Program-made: the position numbers and the translations under genes
In this document: in pieces, positions 18,481 to 28,037 of the stretch
Layout: the number at the start of each line of letters is the position of its first letter
How positions within the stretch are numbered: the stretch's first letter is position 1
Notes under the pieces: generated by a model
The model's input: only the letters and a program-made list of their open reading frames with translations
What the model was told of the DNA's origin: nothing
The model's database searches: none
Source of the DNA: Desmonostoc muscorum LEGE 12446
Lineage (GTDB): Bacteria; Cyanobacteriota; Cyanobacteriia; Cyanobacteriales; Nostocaceae
Assembly: GCF_015207005.2 (NCBI RefSeq)
Contig: NZ_JADEXS020000001.1
Span: 3,038,001 to 3,102,000, forward strand
Direction: 5' to 3'
DNA: 64,000 nucleotides

Positions 18481-19935
18481 ATGACTTCCACATTGCCCGA
18501 ACCTCATCACAGCAACTCACCCAGTTGGGAGGAAGAACTAGATAGTGCCATTTTCAGTTTTGAAGATATTCAGACGGAACTGAATTATAAACAAGCACAA
18601 ACAGCGCTGCGAAATTTGGTGACTAATCTTGACCTTAGCCCCCAAGAAAAAGCGGGATTAGAGGCAGAAATTAATGATTTGGAAACCATGCTCTTAAAGT
18701 TAGACCGCATGGTGGTGCAGATTGCGGCTTTTGGCATGGTGGGACGTGGTAAGTCTTCGCTACTTAATGCCTTGGTTGGGGAAACAGTATTTGAAACTGG
18801 GCCGCTGCATGGCGTTACCCGTGCTGCCCAAAGAGTGAATTGGAGTATTAGCGAAGAAATTGTTGGAGAAACTGAACGGGCTTTGCGAGTCACTATCCCT
18901 GGTATCGGTCAATCACAGGTGGAATTAATTGATACTCCTGGATTAGATGAGGTAGATGGGGCAACCCGCGCTGCATTAGCTGAACAGATTGCCAAACAAG
19001 CGGATTTGATTTTGTTTGTCATATCCGGCGACATGACAAAAATAGAACACATCGCCCTTTCTCAGTTGCGGGAAGCAGGTAAACCGATAATTCTGGTATT
19101 TAACAAAGTAGACCAGTATCCAGAAGCCGATCGCATAGCAATTTATCACAAAATCCGCGATGAAAGGGTGCGGGAATTACTCACACCCCTAGAAATTGTC
19201 ATGTCAGCAGCATCGCCATTGGTGAAAACGGCGGTTTTTCGCCCTGATGGCACTAGGGGCATACAGTTGCGTCCAGGTAATGCCCAAGTGGAGGAACTGA
19301 AGCTGAAAATTTTGGAGATTCTCCACCGTGAAGGTAAAGCTTTGGTTGCTCTCAACACTATGCTTTATGCTGACACCGTGAATGAGCAATTGATAGAGCG
19401 AAAACTGATGATTCGGGAGGTAAATGCTAATCAGTTGATTTGGAAAGCTGTGATGACGAAGGCACTGGCGATCGCTCTTAATCCCGTAACTGTGGTAGAT
19501 ATTCTTAGTAGTGTCGTAATTGATATCGCTTTAATTTTAGGTTTATCCAAACTCTATGGCTTCTCCATGACCGAAGCAGGAGCCGTACAATTACTACAAA
19601 AAATTGCCCTGAGTATGGGCGGCATCGGTGCTAGTGAACTCTTGGCAAACTTGGGTTTGAGTGGATTGAAAACTTTACTTGGCATCTCTGCAACCGCTAC
19701 GGGTGGTATTGCCCTTGCTCCTTATATATCCGTTGCACTCACTCAAGGTGGAGTCGCTGGTGTTTCTTCTTACGGTATTGGACAAGTTACCAAGGTTTAT
19801 TTAGCCAACGGGGCGACTTGGGGACCTGATGGGCCAAAAGCGGTAATTAATCGGATTTTGACAAACCTTGATGAAACTTCAATTCTCAACCGTATTAAAG
19901 ATGAATTGCTCCACAAAGTAAAGCTCAGAAAGTAA
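18481..19935 (+). CDS. Dynamin-like/Era-type GTPase with DUF697-like membrane domain
   Basis: 484 residues. GTPase motifs are complete: G1 GMVGRGKS (85-92), G3 DTPGLDE (151-157) and G4 NKVD (208-211), with a SAAS-type G5. The C-terminal third is hydrophobic and glycine-rich (VVDILSSVVIDIALILGLSKLYG through LAPYISVALTQGGVAGVSSYGIGQ), matching the DUF697-like domain of membrane-associated GTPases. Such proteins act at membranes in remodelling or stress. Its divergent pairing with an SPFH scaffold suggests a shared membrane-related job; this is inference. Confidence 0.88.
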   Translation: MTSTLPEPHHSNSPSWEEELDSAIFSFEDIQTELNYKQAQTALRNLVTNLDLSPQEKAGLEAEINDLETMLLKLDRMVVQIAAFGMVGRGKSSLLNALVGETVFETGPLHGVTRAAQRVNWSISEEIVGETERALRVTIPGIGQSQVELIDTPGLDEVDGATRAALAEQIAKQADLILFVISGDMTKIEHIALSQLREAGKPIILVFNKVDQYPEADRIAIYHKIRDERVRELLTPLEIVMSAASPLVKTAVFRPDGTRGIQLRPGNAQVEELKLKILEILHREGKALVALNTMLYADTVNEQLIERKLMIREVNANQLIWKAVMTKALAIALNPVTVVDILSSVVIDIALILGLSKLYGFSMTEAGAVQLLQKIALSMGGIGASELLANLGLSGLKTLLGISATATGGIALAPYISVALTQGGVAGVSSYGIGQVTKVYLANGATWGPDGPKAVINRILTNLDETSILNRIKDELLHKVKLRK

Positions 19936-20231
19936 TGCCTTGACACGTATTTACAACTCGGAACTTGAGCCTCTGAACTCGAAATGTCAAGTTCTACACT
20001 CAAACTCCGAGCTTCTAAACTCTAACTTTCAACTTCTTAGGCAAAATTAGCGATAGATTGTCTCTATTATTGATGCTTACGGCTGTATTTTCTCAGATTT
20101 ATAGCAAAAGCCTTGGTGGTTAGGACATTAACAGATGATAAAACCTAGACACAAAAAGACTTTTCACCCAGTCACCAGTCCCCAGTCCCCAGTCCCTTGC
20201 TATACATACGAAATTGCGCCTTCATCAACTT

Positions 20232-21896
20232 TTAGTTTCTACCTTTGAAAGAATTGAGCCACTCTTGAACTTGTTCGCGGGCAATATCACGACCTCCTAA
20301 ACCAAAAGCTAGGGCAATAGCAACAGCGATCGCACCTAATAATAGTCCAAAGGCTAAATTCACAATATCACTAGCAACTCCAATCTGTTGCAGTGCCATT
20401 GCTGAGACTAAGGTAATGATACAAATCCGCGCTACCTGTCCTAAAATCTGTGCTTGACGGTCGCCAGAACTGGTAATAATGTTAAAAGCCAGATTTGCCA
20501 GGAATAAACCAATGGCAAATATTACCAAACCCGCCAATATCCGCCCGAATATAATCAAAATACCAGACACTAAGGCTGTCAAGGCTGGAATATTCAGGAT
20601 ATTTACTGCCGCCACCGTTGCAAATAGCATAATACCCACTAAGGTAACAATGCCTGCAACTTCCGACGGAGTACGGGTGGGAATGGAAGGAGGTGTTGGT
20701 TCTGTTGGTTCTGTGGAAATGACGATTCGCCTAGTAGGTGTTGTCAGACCCAATACAGTAAAAATGTTATTAAAGCCTAAATTAGTCAGGATACTTGTAA
20801 CCAAATCTGCTACAAACCGTCCCAGGAAATAGGCAACAATCAAAATTGCAAGAGCTGTAAAGATGGCAGGTACTGCGTTGAGAACCTGTTGTAACATAGC
20901 GATCGCTGGCTGTGATATTGCTTGAATTTGTAAAGCATCCAGCGCTGCGATCGCCACAGGAATCAAAATCAAAATATAGACAATTGTGCCGATAATACTT
21001 GATAGAGGTTGCACTCCCGCAGTCGAAGATAAGCCAAATCGACTACCTAAATGGTCAATACCAGTACTTGCTAGCAAGTTCGTCACAATCCGCCGCACCA
21101 CATTAGCGATGAACCACCCAACTGCGGCAATCAGCGCCGCTGCTAAAATGTTTGGCAGAATTACCAGAATCTTTGTAATTAGAGCTTGTACTGGTTCTAG
21201 GGCTTCCCTAAGTCCGAGAGTATCCAGAATCGGAACCAGAAACAGTAAAAATATAAACCAATACAGAGCATTGCCAATGGTTTCACTGAGAGACAATTGA
21301 TTGAGACTGGGCGCACTATCTGCGGGTTGAGGATTCAAGCGCTCATCGAGGTTAAATGTCCGTAATAAACGCACAGTAACAATCTTGACAACGCTCGCTA
21401 ATACCCAGGCAGCTGCCAAAAGGATTCCAGCACCAACCAACTTTGGCAAAAAGCCAATAAGTTGCTCAAGAAAAGTATTGAGGGGTCGAGACGCTATCTC
21501 TAGATTTAGCGTTTGTAAAACAGCTACCGCCGTCAGCAAGATAATGCTCCAAAAAACCAAGTCGGAGATTAACTTCTCCACCTGGGGAAGATCCTGACGA
21601 CCAGTTATCCCTGCGGCAATCCGGTTATCTAAGTTTGTGCGGTTGAGAATTTTTTGCGTCACCGTCGCTGCGATCGCTGCAATTAGCCAACCTACAAACA
21701 AAATTGCCACTGCTCCCAGTACACGGGGCATAAACAGAATTAACTGTTCAACAATTCCTTGCACATCAGCGACACCTTGGTTTACTGCTCCTTGACTTGG
21801 TTGCAGACTGGGCGATGATTGTGCCAAAAATTGCTGTCCCCTCATCGATAAACCAATATCTATCAACTGGGTTATTCCTTGCCAAGTTGTGTTCAT
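20232..21896 (-). CDS. MscS-related protein with repeated conserved TM helices
   Basis: 554 residues with about ten or more membrane segments in repeated blocks (LPKLVGAGILLAAAWVLAS, LPNILAAALIAAVGWFIAN and VPAIFTALAILIVAYFLGRF are visible copies of the same helix-plus-V-x-x-[LI] pattern). This is the TM-helix repeat found in MscS-type mechanosensitive channel relatives. The final segment GLLLGAIAVAIALAFGLGGRDIAREQVQEWL carries the glycine-rich pore-helix pattern of MscS, but no beta-domain follows. A channel role in osmotic response is likely; the lack of the usual cytosolic domain makes it a divergent member. Confidence 0.85.
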   Translation of the reverse strand: MNTTWQGITQLIDIGLSMRGQQFLAQSSPSLQPSQGAVNQGVADVQGIVEQLILFMPRVLGAVAILFVGWLIAAIAATVTQKILNRTNLDNRIAAGITGRQDLPQVEKLISDLVFWSIILLTAVAVLQTLNLEIASRPLNTFLEQLIGFLPKLVGAGILLAAAWVLASVVKIVTVRLLRTFNLDERLNPQPADSAPSLNQLSLSETIGNALYWFIFLLFLVPILDTLGLREALEPVQALITKILVILPNILAAALIAAVGWFIANVVRRIVTNLLASTGIDHLGSRFGLSSTAGVQPLSSIIGTIVYILILIPVAIAALDALQIQAISQPAIAMLQQVLNAVPAIFTALAILIVAYFLGRFVADLVTSILTNLGFNNIFTVLGLTTPTRRIVISTEPTEPTPPSIPTRTPSEVAGIVTLVGIMLFATVAAVNILNIPALTALVSGILIIFGRILAGLVIFAIGLFLANLAFNIITSSGDRQAQILGQVARICIITLVSAMALQQIGVASDIVNLAFGLLLGAIAVAIALAFGLGGRDIAREQVQEWLNSFKGRN

Positions 21897-22623
21897 GGTT
21901 TTCCGCTATTAAGGTTTTAGTTCGCCAAAAACACTTGAGATACTTATCGGGTAGCTTGATTTGAACTAGGGACTGGGGATTGGGGACTAAGTACTGAAAA
22001 TATAAGTATGTAGATTCATACCCGAACCAAATTTTACAGCAGTTTTCATATATTTGAACCACATCTGTCGTAAGGGCACAGCAATGCTGTGCCCCTACCG
22101 CGTGGTCTATTTACCTGTAAATTGCTGTAAAAGAATTTCGTTGCCAGTACCCAGATCCAAAGCGCCCATTTCTCCCCAACTTGTTCTACTAAAATTGGGG
22201 AATCGTGGACGCCGCCCATTGAATAATTCTGCATCCCAGTAAGTTTACTAGTGTTTTGCCTATCAATTTACCAGCAAATTACCTGTAAACTCATTGTCTG
22301 TTTGATATAATCCAAATTTTTTCGCTTTATCGAAAAAAACGTCAAACAATTTTGGATTTTAGATTTGCGATAGCGGGGCATGTAGCTTGCTTCTGGGTTC
22401 GCCTAGCGTTCCGCAGGAAAGGAGTACCGAAATAATCTAAAATCTAAAATCTAAAATCTAAAATTGGCACGGTCAAAAGGTGAGTAGGGAGTGGGAGATT
22501 ATAAAAAAGCTTCTCACCCTTCCCACACGTCCCAATACTACGGCTCCACTTAGTACAAGTGCCCAATAACTCATTCCCCATTTTGCGTTACTCTAATTGC
22601 AGCAACAGCTTAAAATATCTGGA
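21897..22623. other. Long spacer with repeats and a gene remnant
   Basis: About 730 bp. It holds a GGGCACAGCA-ATGCTGTGCCC palindrome near 22075-22095, a decayed coding remnant (22107-22244), an AAAATCT heptamer array (about 22436-22466) and the GGGAGATTATAAAAAAGCTT core (22493-22513) shared with 63333-63353. No intact gene was found. Confidence 0.75.
22107..22244 (-). pseudogene. Degenerate coding remnant
   Basis: Between stops at 22245-22247 and 22107-22109 the minus strand encodes 45 residues of good protein character (DAELFNGRRPRFPNFSRTS, then WGEMGALDLGTGNEILLQQF) but no start codon. It is probably the 3' end of a lost gene. The family was not recognised. Confidence 0.45.
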
Positions 22624-23067
22624 ATGTCCCAAGTACTGGAACAATCAATTCAAATTAACGCTACAGCCACGGTAGTCGACCGCTGTATTACTGATTTAGC
22701 CCTCATGCACCGTTGGCTAAACCCCGTCCTTAGTTGCGAACCTGTGGGCGAAGTTTGGAGTACTGATGTAGGTAGTAAAAGCCGTTTTATCATTCAAATT
22801 CCTCTACTCCAACCTACTTTGAATAGCGTAGTTGTGGAACGACAACCGGGTTTGGTAGTCTGGGAATTTAAAGGATTTTTTCAAGGGCGCGATCGCTGGG
22901 AATGTCAACCAACACAAAAAGGAACACTCCTACTGAACCGCTTTGAGTTCGATATTCCTAACCCCTTAGTAAGTTGGGGTTTCAAAACCTTTGCCGCATC
23001 TTGGACAAAACAAGACATGGAAGCCCAACTCCGCCGCCTCAAACGAGTCGCAGAACAACAAAATTAG
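22624..23067 (+). CDS. SRPBCC (START-like) family protein
   Basis: 147 residues from ATG 22624 (a TTG nine codons earlier is in frame). The sequence starts with the typical strand-plus-helix of the fold (SIQINATATVVDRCITDL, then HRWLNP) and continues with NSVVVERQPGLVVWEFKGFFQGRDRWE, ending in a long C-terminal helix (WTKQDMEAQLRRLKRV). The fold binds hydrophobic ligands in a cavity. The ligand is unknown. A second SRPBCC gene lies at 62746. Confidence 0.8.
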   Translation: MSQVLEQSIQINATATVVDRCITDLALMHRWLNPVLSCEPVGEVWSTDVGSKSRFIIQIPLLQPTLNSVVVERQPGLVVWEFKGFFQGRDRWECQPTQKGTLLLNRFEFDIPNPLVSWGFKTFAASWTKQDMEAQLRRLKRVAEQQN

Positions 23068-23152
23068 TCATTTGTCATTGGTTATTTCTCCCCCTGCCTC
23101 CCCTGCCTCCCCTGCCTCCCCTGCTCCCTCATCTCCCTCATCACCCCACTCC

Positions 23153-23977
23153 CTACCCACCCTTACCCAACTCGCCAAGTAGCCGCCGAATCACTGATGC
23201 ATCCTTAGCATCAGGAACTTTTACTAAATAAGTTTGTAAGTCTTTTGCAGCTTGAGGATAGTAGCCGAGTTGATAATAGATTAAACCGCGATCGCGCAAT
23301 TCTAAAGTTAAATCAGGAAACAGCAGTAAAATGCGTTCAACTGCTGCTAGTGTTTTTTCTAACTCTTGTTGTTTTAAATAAATAAATTTTAGATTTGTCA
23401 GCATCCTTGCCAAAAATTGCCGATTAGTTACTACAGCCAAAAATTCTGGTTGTAGCGTCACTGGTTGCTGATAAAGTTGAGATAGTCTTTCTTGGCAATC
23501 TTCAGCAAATATTATTTCACCACCATTAAACGCATCGACGAAAATTTCTATATCTGGAACATCTGGGCGAATCAAGAAATGTCCCGGCATTCCTACACCC
23601 ACCATCGGAAACTCTATCCGTCGGGCAACTTCTAAGTAAACCAACGCTAAAGTAATGGGAATCCCCAATCGTCTGTCAATTACATCATTCAAATAACTGT
23701 TGCGCGGGTCATAGTAGTCAATTTTATTACCAGAAAATCTTAAATCATCGTATAGATATTGATTAATAGTTTGAATCATCCGCAAAGGATATCGCTCCTG
23801 AGGCAGGCGTTCTTGCAGTTCCCATGCCATTGTATCAAGGGCATTGATATATTCCTCTGGGTCTAAATTAGGATATTCTTCTTGTGCAATATATAAAGCT
23901 GCCTTTGCTAAATTAATTCTCTCGTCAGACTGCTGAATCTCCTGATAAAAATATTGTCGCACTAACGAGAAATTCAT
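23153..23977 (-). CDS. SirB1-family transglutaminase-like/TPR protein
   Basis: 274 residues. The core NDVIDRRLGIPITLALVYLEVARRI followed by GVGMPGHFLIR is the SirB1/transglutaminase-like signature; the cysteine of true transglutaminases is absent, as is usual in this family. The C-terminal part (AAVERILLLFPDLTLELRDRGLIYYQLGYYPQAAKDL) is TPR-like. Function is unknown though the family is widely conserved. It converges with the SRPBCC gene, with an 85-bp repeat-rich spacer between. Confidence 0.85.
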   Translation of the reverse strand: MNFSLVRQYFYQEIQQSDERINLAKAALYIAQEEYPNLDPEEYINALDTMAWELQERLPQERYPLRMIQTINQYLYDDLRFSGNKIDYYDPRNSYLNDVIDRRLGIPITLALVYLEVARRIEFPMVGVGMPGHFLIRPDVPDIEIFVDAFNGGEIIFAEDCQERLSQLYQQPVTLQPEFLAVVTNRQFLARMLTNLKFIYLKQQELEKTLAAVERILLLFPDLTLELRDRGLIYYQLGYYPQAAKDLQTYLVKVPDAKDASVIRRLLGELGKGG

Positions 23978-24208
23978 AAGCTATTGCTCGGTGGAGGTGT
24001 GAGGATGAACCGAAAGTGTCAAGGCTTAACTAAAAACAGTTGCAAAGGAAAGTTATGTTCGCCAAAAGCCCGTTGCTGGGACTTTCCGCTTTTTGTACCT
24101 ATTTTTATATTATGGATATTCACAAGATTTGAAAATCTAGTTTGTATATAGATTTTATGAAATCTATCTATCTAAGGTATGAAAATAATTTAATATAGCT
24201 TTTTGTTA

Positions 24209-24408
24209 TTGACTCAAATACATATTTATAGTACTTTATGCCCTCGATTCGTTTACGTCAGTGCAAAATGTATATTATGAAACTAAAAATTAGTAATTAC
24301 TGTTTTATCCAATTCCGAAATGGCATGAAGAGCATTTGTATTCACTATTTGAATGAAATGGCATGGCACTGCTCTTTGAAGCGATCGCTAGGAAGAGCAG
24401 ATTTTTTG
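24209..24408 (+). ncRNA. Candidate small RNA (promoter-like boxes plus strong terminator)
   Basis: TTGACT (24209-24214), a 17-bp spacer and TACTTT (24232-24237) resemble a sigma-70-type promoter. About 160 bp later a perfect 8-bp stem CTGCTCTT (24369-24376) / AAGAGCAG (24393-24400), with a HIP1 site in the loop, is followed by ATTTTTTG. A second copy of AAGAGCA at 24328-24334 could compete for the left arm. The 61-codon frame at 24238-24423 overruns the terminator and is unlikely to be translated. Confidence 0.35.
24369..24407 (+). terminator. Orphan Rho-independent terminator
   Basis: Stem CTGCTCTT/AAGAGCAG, 16-base loop, then six T residues. There is no plus-strand gene upstream for 1.3 kb. 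Confidence 0.7.
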
Positions 24409-24944
24409 TGTAGGTTCATTTAATCCCACTTCGCTTTACGAATTGCTATGTTGGCGATGTGCCAGGATGACTGCGCTTACGCAAAGCGCGTATCATACTA
24501 TTATGTATTTGTATATAACTTTACTATAAATTTATAAAGTTTTTGGTGTTGATTATTAACCTAATAGCTTAACAACGGCTATACAAGCTTTATAAAGTCA
24601 GGCTTTTAACAGGTTTTATATAAAAAAGTACAAATCGATATTATAAATATTGAGTAAGCTTCAGTAATAATACTTGCTTTTTTAACTCCATTTATTAATA
24701 ATACTGGTCATTATACAAGCAGCTAAAATCAAGCTAAAAAAATGCTAGCAACCTCATAAATGTAGTGACATTGAGGGATTAAGTTATTTTCATCATTGCT
24801 TGTGTGTGCGATCGCCCACTGTAAGCGTCTGAATTGGTATGTGTTGCGTGTAAGGCGTTGTGTGCAATTTCGTTTTTGATCTTTGCTTAGGCAGTTTGGA
24901 GTGTACCGACTGTTGACATACACCTTTTTGGAGAAATCAGTTTT

Positions 24945-25643
24945 ATGGCTACTTTATCTGTAATGAAGTTATCAATAGCTACCATCGCCACAGGGTTCAT
25001 AACGCTGGGAACCTTTAGTGCAGCGCAGGCGGGCTTTATTAACTTTGACACTGATGCCAATGGTAATCCTATAAATGCTCCACTTTTATTCATTGAAACC
25101 ACTCCCCTTACGAACTTGTATGCGCCCTTGGGTGTAACCTTTAGTGGCCCTGGTCAACTAAGTGGAGGCTCAATACTAAATCAGTCCGGGAATTTTGGAG
25201 TTGATGCACTCAGTGGCTTTAACTTTCTGGCATTCAATCGAGATGTCATCCTATCAAACGATGGTGTACCAACAGATCCAGAAACAATCAGTTTTGCTGA
25301 TCTGATAAGTGATTTTTCTATTTTTGCTTCTGGAGGAGAGCCTAATACTTTCCAGCTACAAGCATTTGATATCGAAAACTCGCTACTAGGTACTGAGACT
25401 ATTACTACAGGATTGGGAGAGTGGGGAGAGTTGAGCTTTTCTTCACCTTTAGGTAACATTAGCAAGGTCGTCCTCACTGGAATAGGAGAAGATCCTGCGT
25501 TTGTCTATGATAATCTTTCTTTTACTCCTGCAAGTAAGTCAGTTGCCGAACCTGCTTCTCTCATCGGTATACTAGGACTAGGTGCTTTTGGCGTTATCTC
25601 TCTCTACAAGCGCAAAGAACAGCAAGCCCCAGTTAAAGCATAA
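24945..25643 (+). CDS. Secreted PEP-CTERM sorting-signal protein
   Basis: 232 residues. GGAGAAA lies about 9 bp before the ATG. The signal peptide is residues 1-29 (ATIATGFITLGTFSAAQAG). The middle is a beta-rich domain of the kind common in PEP-CTERM proteins (FNFLAFNRDVILSNDGVPTD; VVLTGIGEDPAFVYDNLSF). The C-terminal signal is VAEPASLIGILGLGAFGVISLYKRK: PEP-like motif, membrane helix, basic cluster. Such proteins are exported and probably handled by an exosortase-type system for the envelope or extracellular matrix. An intrinsic terminator follows. Confidence 0.88.
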   Translation: MATLSVMKLSIATIATGFITLGTFSAAQAGFINFDTDANGNPINAPLLFIETTPLTNLYAPLGVTFSGPGQLSGGSILNQSGNFGVDALSGFNFLAFNRDVILSNDGVPTDPETISFADLISDFSIFASGGEPNTFQLQAFDIENSLLGTETITTGLGEWGELSFSSPLGNISKVVLTGIGEDPAFVYDNLSFTPASKSVAEPASLIGILGLGAFGVISLYKRKEQQAPVKA

Positions 25644-25669
25644 ATTTGTTATTAATTTAATTTAATCCT

Positions 25670-25710
25670 TGCCATGTCAACTTCGTATTGACATGGCAGT
25701 TTTGATTTTG
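25670..25710 (+). terminator. Rho-independent terminator of the PEP-CTERM gene
   Basis: Perfect 11-bp stem TGCCATGTCAA (25670-25680) / TTGACATGGCA (25688-25698), 7-base loop, then GTTTTGATTTTG. Confidence 0.88.
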
Positions 25711-25892
25711 ATACTTAAAAAAGTTGTACTTTTAAGTATTTTATGTATCCTCAGAGCCACTTTCACAAACAAGGCGAATTTTTGATCCCCAACCTCAGTC
25801 TTAAGAATCAATTTAAGGCGAAGGTGGGGGCGTTCAGTGCTAACCTGAAAGATGACATTGCATAATCTTATGTCTTCAACGACCTTATCTGA

Positions 25893-27365
<1,473 letters not shown>

Positions 27366-27368
<3 letters not shown>

Positions 27369-27397
27369 TCATTAGTCATTAGTCATTAGTCATTAGT
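27366..27397. repeat. TAGTCAT heptamer array
   Basis: About four tandem TAGTCAT units fill most of the atpD-atpC spacer. Confidence 0.9.
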
Positions 27398-27455
27398 GCA
27401 AATTCTAATGATTAATGGCTATTGCAAAAGACAACGGACAAAGGACAAAAGACAA

Positions 27456-27869
27456 ATGACATTAACCGTTCGTGTAATTTCCCCAGATAAAACAGTCTGG
27501 GATGCCCCAGCTGAAGAAGTAGTTTTACCTAGCACTACCGGTCAGTTAGGTATTTTAACTGGACACGCACCACTGTTGACCGCCCTGGATACAGGTGTGA
27601 TGCGAGTCCGTGCAGCTAAAAATCAGAATTGGCAAGCGATCGCTCTTTTGGGTGGTTTTGCCGAAATTGAAGAAAATGAAGTCACAATTCTGGTTAACGG
27701 TGCTGAACGTGGCGACAAAATCAATCTAGAAGAAGCCCGTGCTGCTTATAACCAAGCAGAAGCGCGTCTGGGTCAAGTGACAGCAGACGATCGCCAAGCA
27801 CAAATCCAAGCGACTCAAGCCTTCAAACGCGCCCGCGCTCGCTTTCAAGCTGCTGGCGGTTTAGTCTAA
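27456..27869 (+). CDS. atpC: F-type ATP synthase subunit epsilon
   Basis: 137 residues starting at ATG 27456 ([19 protein letters not shown]); upstream in-frame codons derive from heptamer repeats and are unlikely to be translated. The N-terminal beta-sandwich ([29 protein letters not shown]) and C-terminal helical hairpin ([17 protein letters not shown], then [20 protein letters not shown]) are complete. Epsilon couples and inhibits rotation. Cotranscribed with atpD. Confidence 0.97.
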   Translation: MTLTVRVISPDKTVWDAPAEEVVLPSTTGQLGILTGHAPLLTALDTGVMRVRAAKNQNWQAIALLGGFAEIEENEVTILVNGAERGDKINLEEARAAYNQAEARLGQVTADDRQAQIQATQAFKRARARFQAAGGLV

Positions 27870-27948
27870 CAATTTTGGATTTTAGATTTTGGATTTGAGA
27901 TTTGTTCCAAAATCTCAAATTGGCATCGTCAAAAGTCTAACGTAAAAC

Positions 27949-27985
27949 AAAGACGCAAAGGCATTCTTATTGCTTCTGCGTCTTT
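27949..27985 (+). terminator. Terminator of the atpD-atpC operon
   Basis: AAAGACGCA (27949-27957) pairs with TGCGTCTTT (27977-27985). A second palindrome AGACGCGAT/ATCGCGTCT (28002-28021) follows and may serve the convergent secA transcript. Confidence 0.65.
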
Positions 27986-28037
27986 ATATGCATCAAGTAA
28001 CAGACGCGATAAATCGCGTCTCTATTTCTATTGTCAA

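Larger units (their letters stand above)
23978..24944. other. 967-bp gene-free region with orphan hairpin terminators
   Basis: AT-rich, with no supportable protein gene. It contains two hairpin-plus-T structures on the plus strand (24047-24092 and 24369-24407) with no upstream plus-strand gene to terminate, and a promoter-like sequence at 24209-24237. The last 200 bp should include the promoter of the PEP-CTERM gene. Confidence 0.7.

Noticed and set aside
22046..22234. 62-codon minus-strand frame starting MQNYSMGG
   Set aside because: It is the shifted frame over the coding remnant at 22107-22244, whose other frame has the better protein character.
24238..24423. 61-codon plus-strand open frame
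   Set aside because: It runs through a strong terminator hairpin and T-run before its stop, and the ATG abuts the promoter-like -10 box, leaving no room for a ribosome-binding site.
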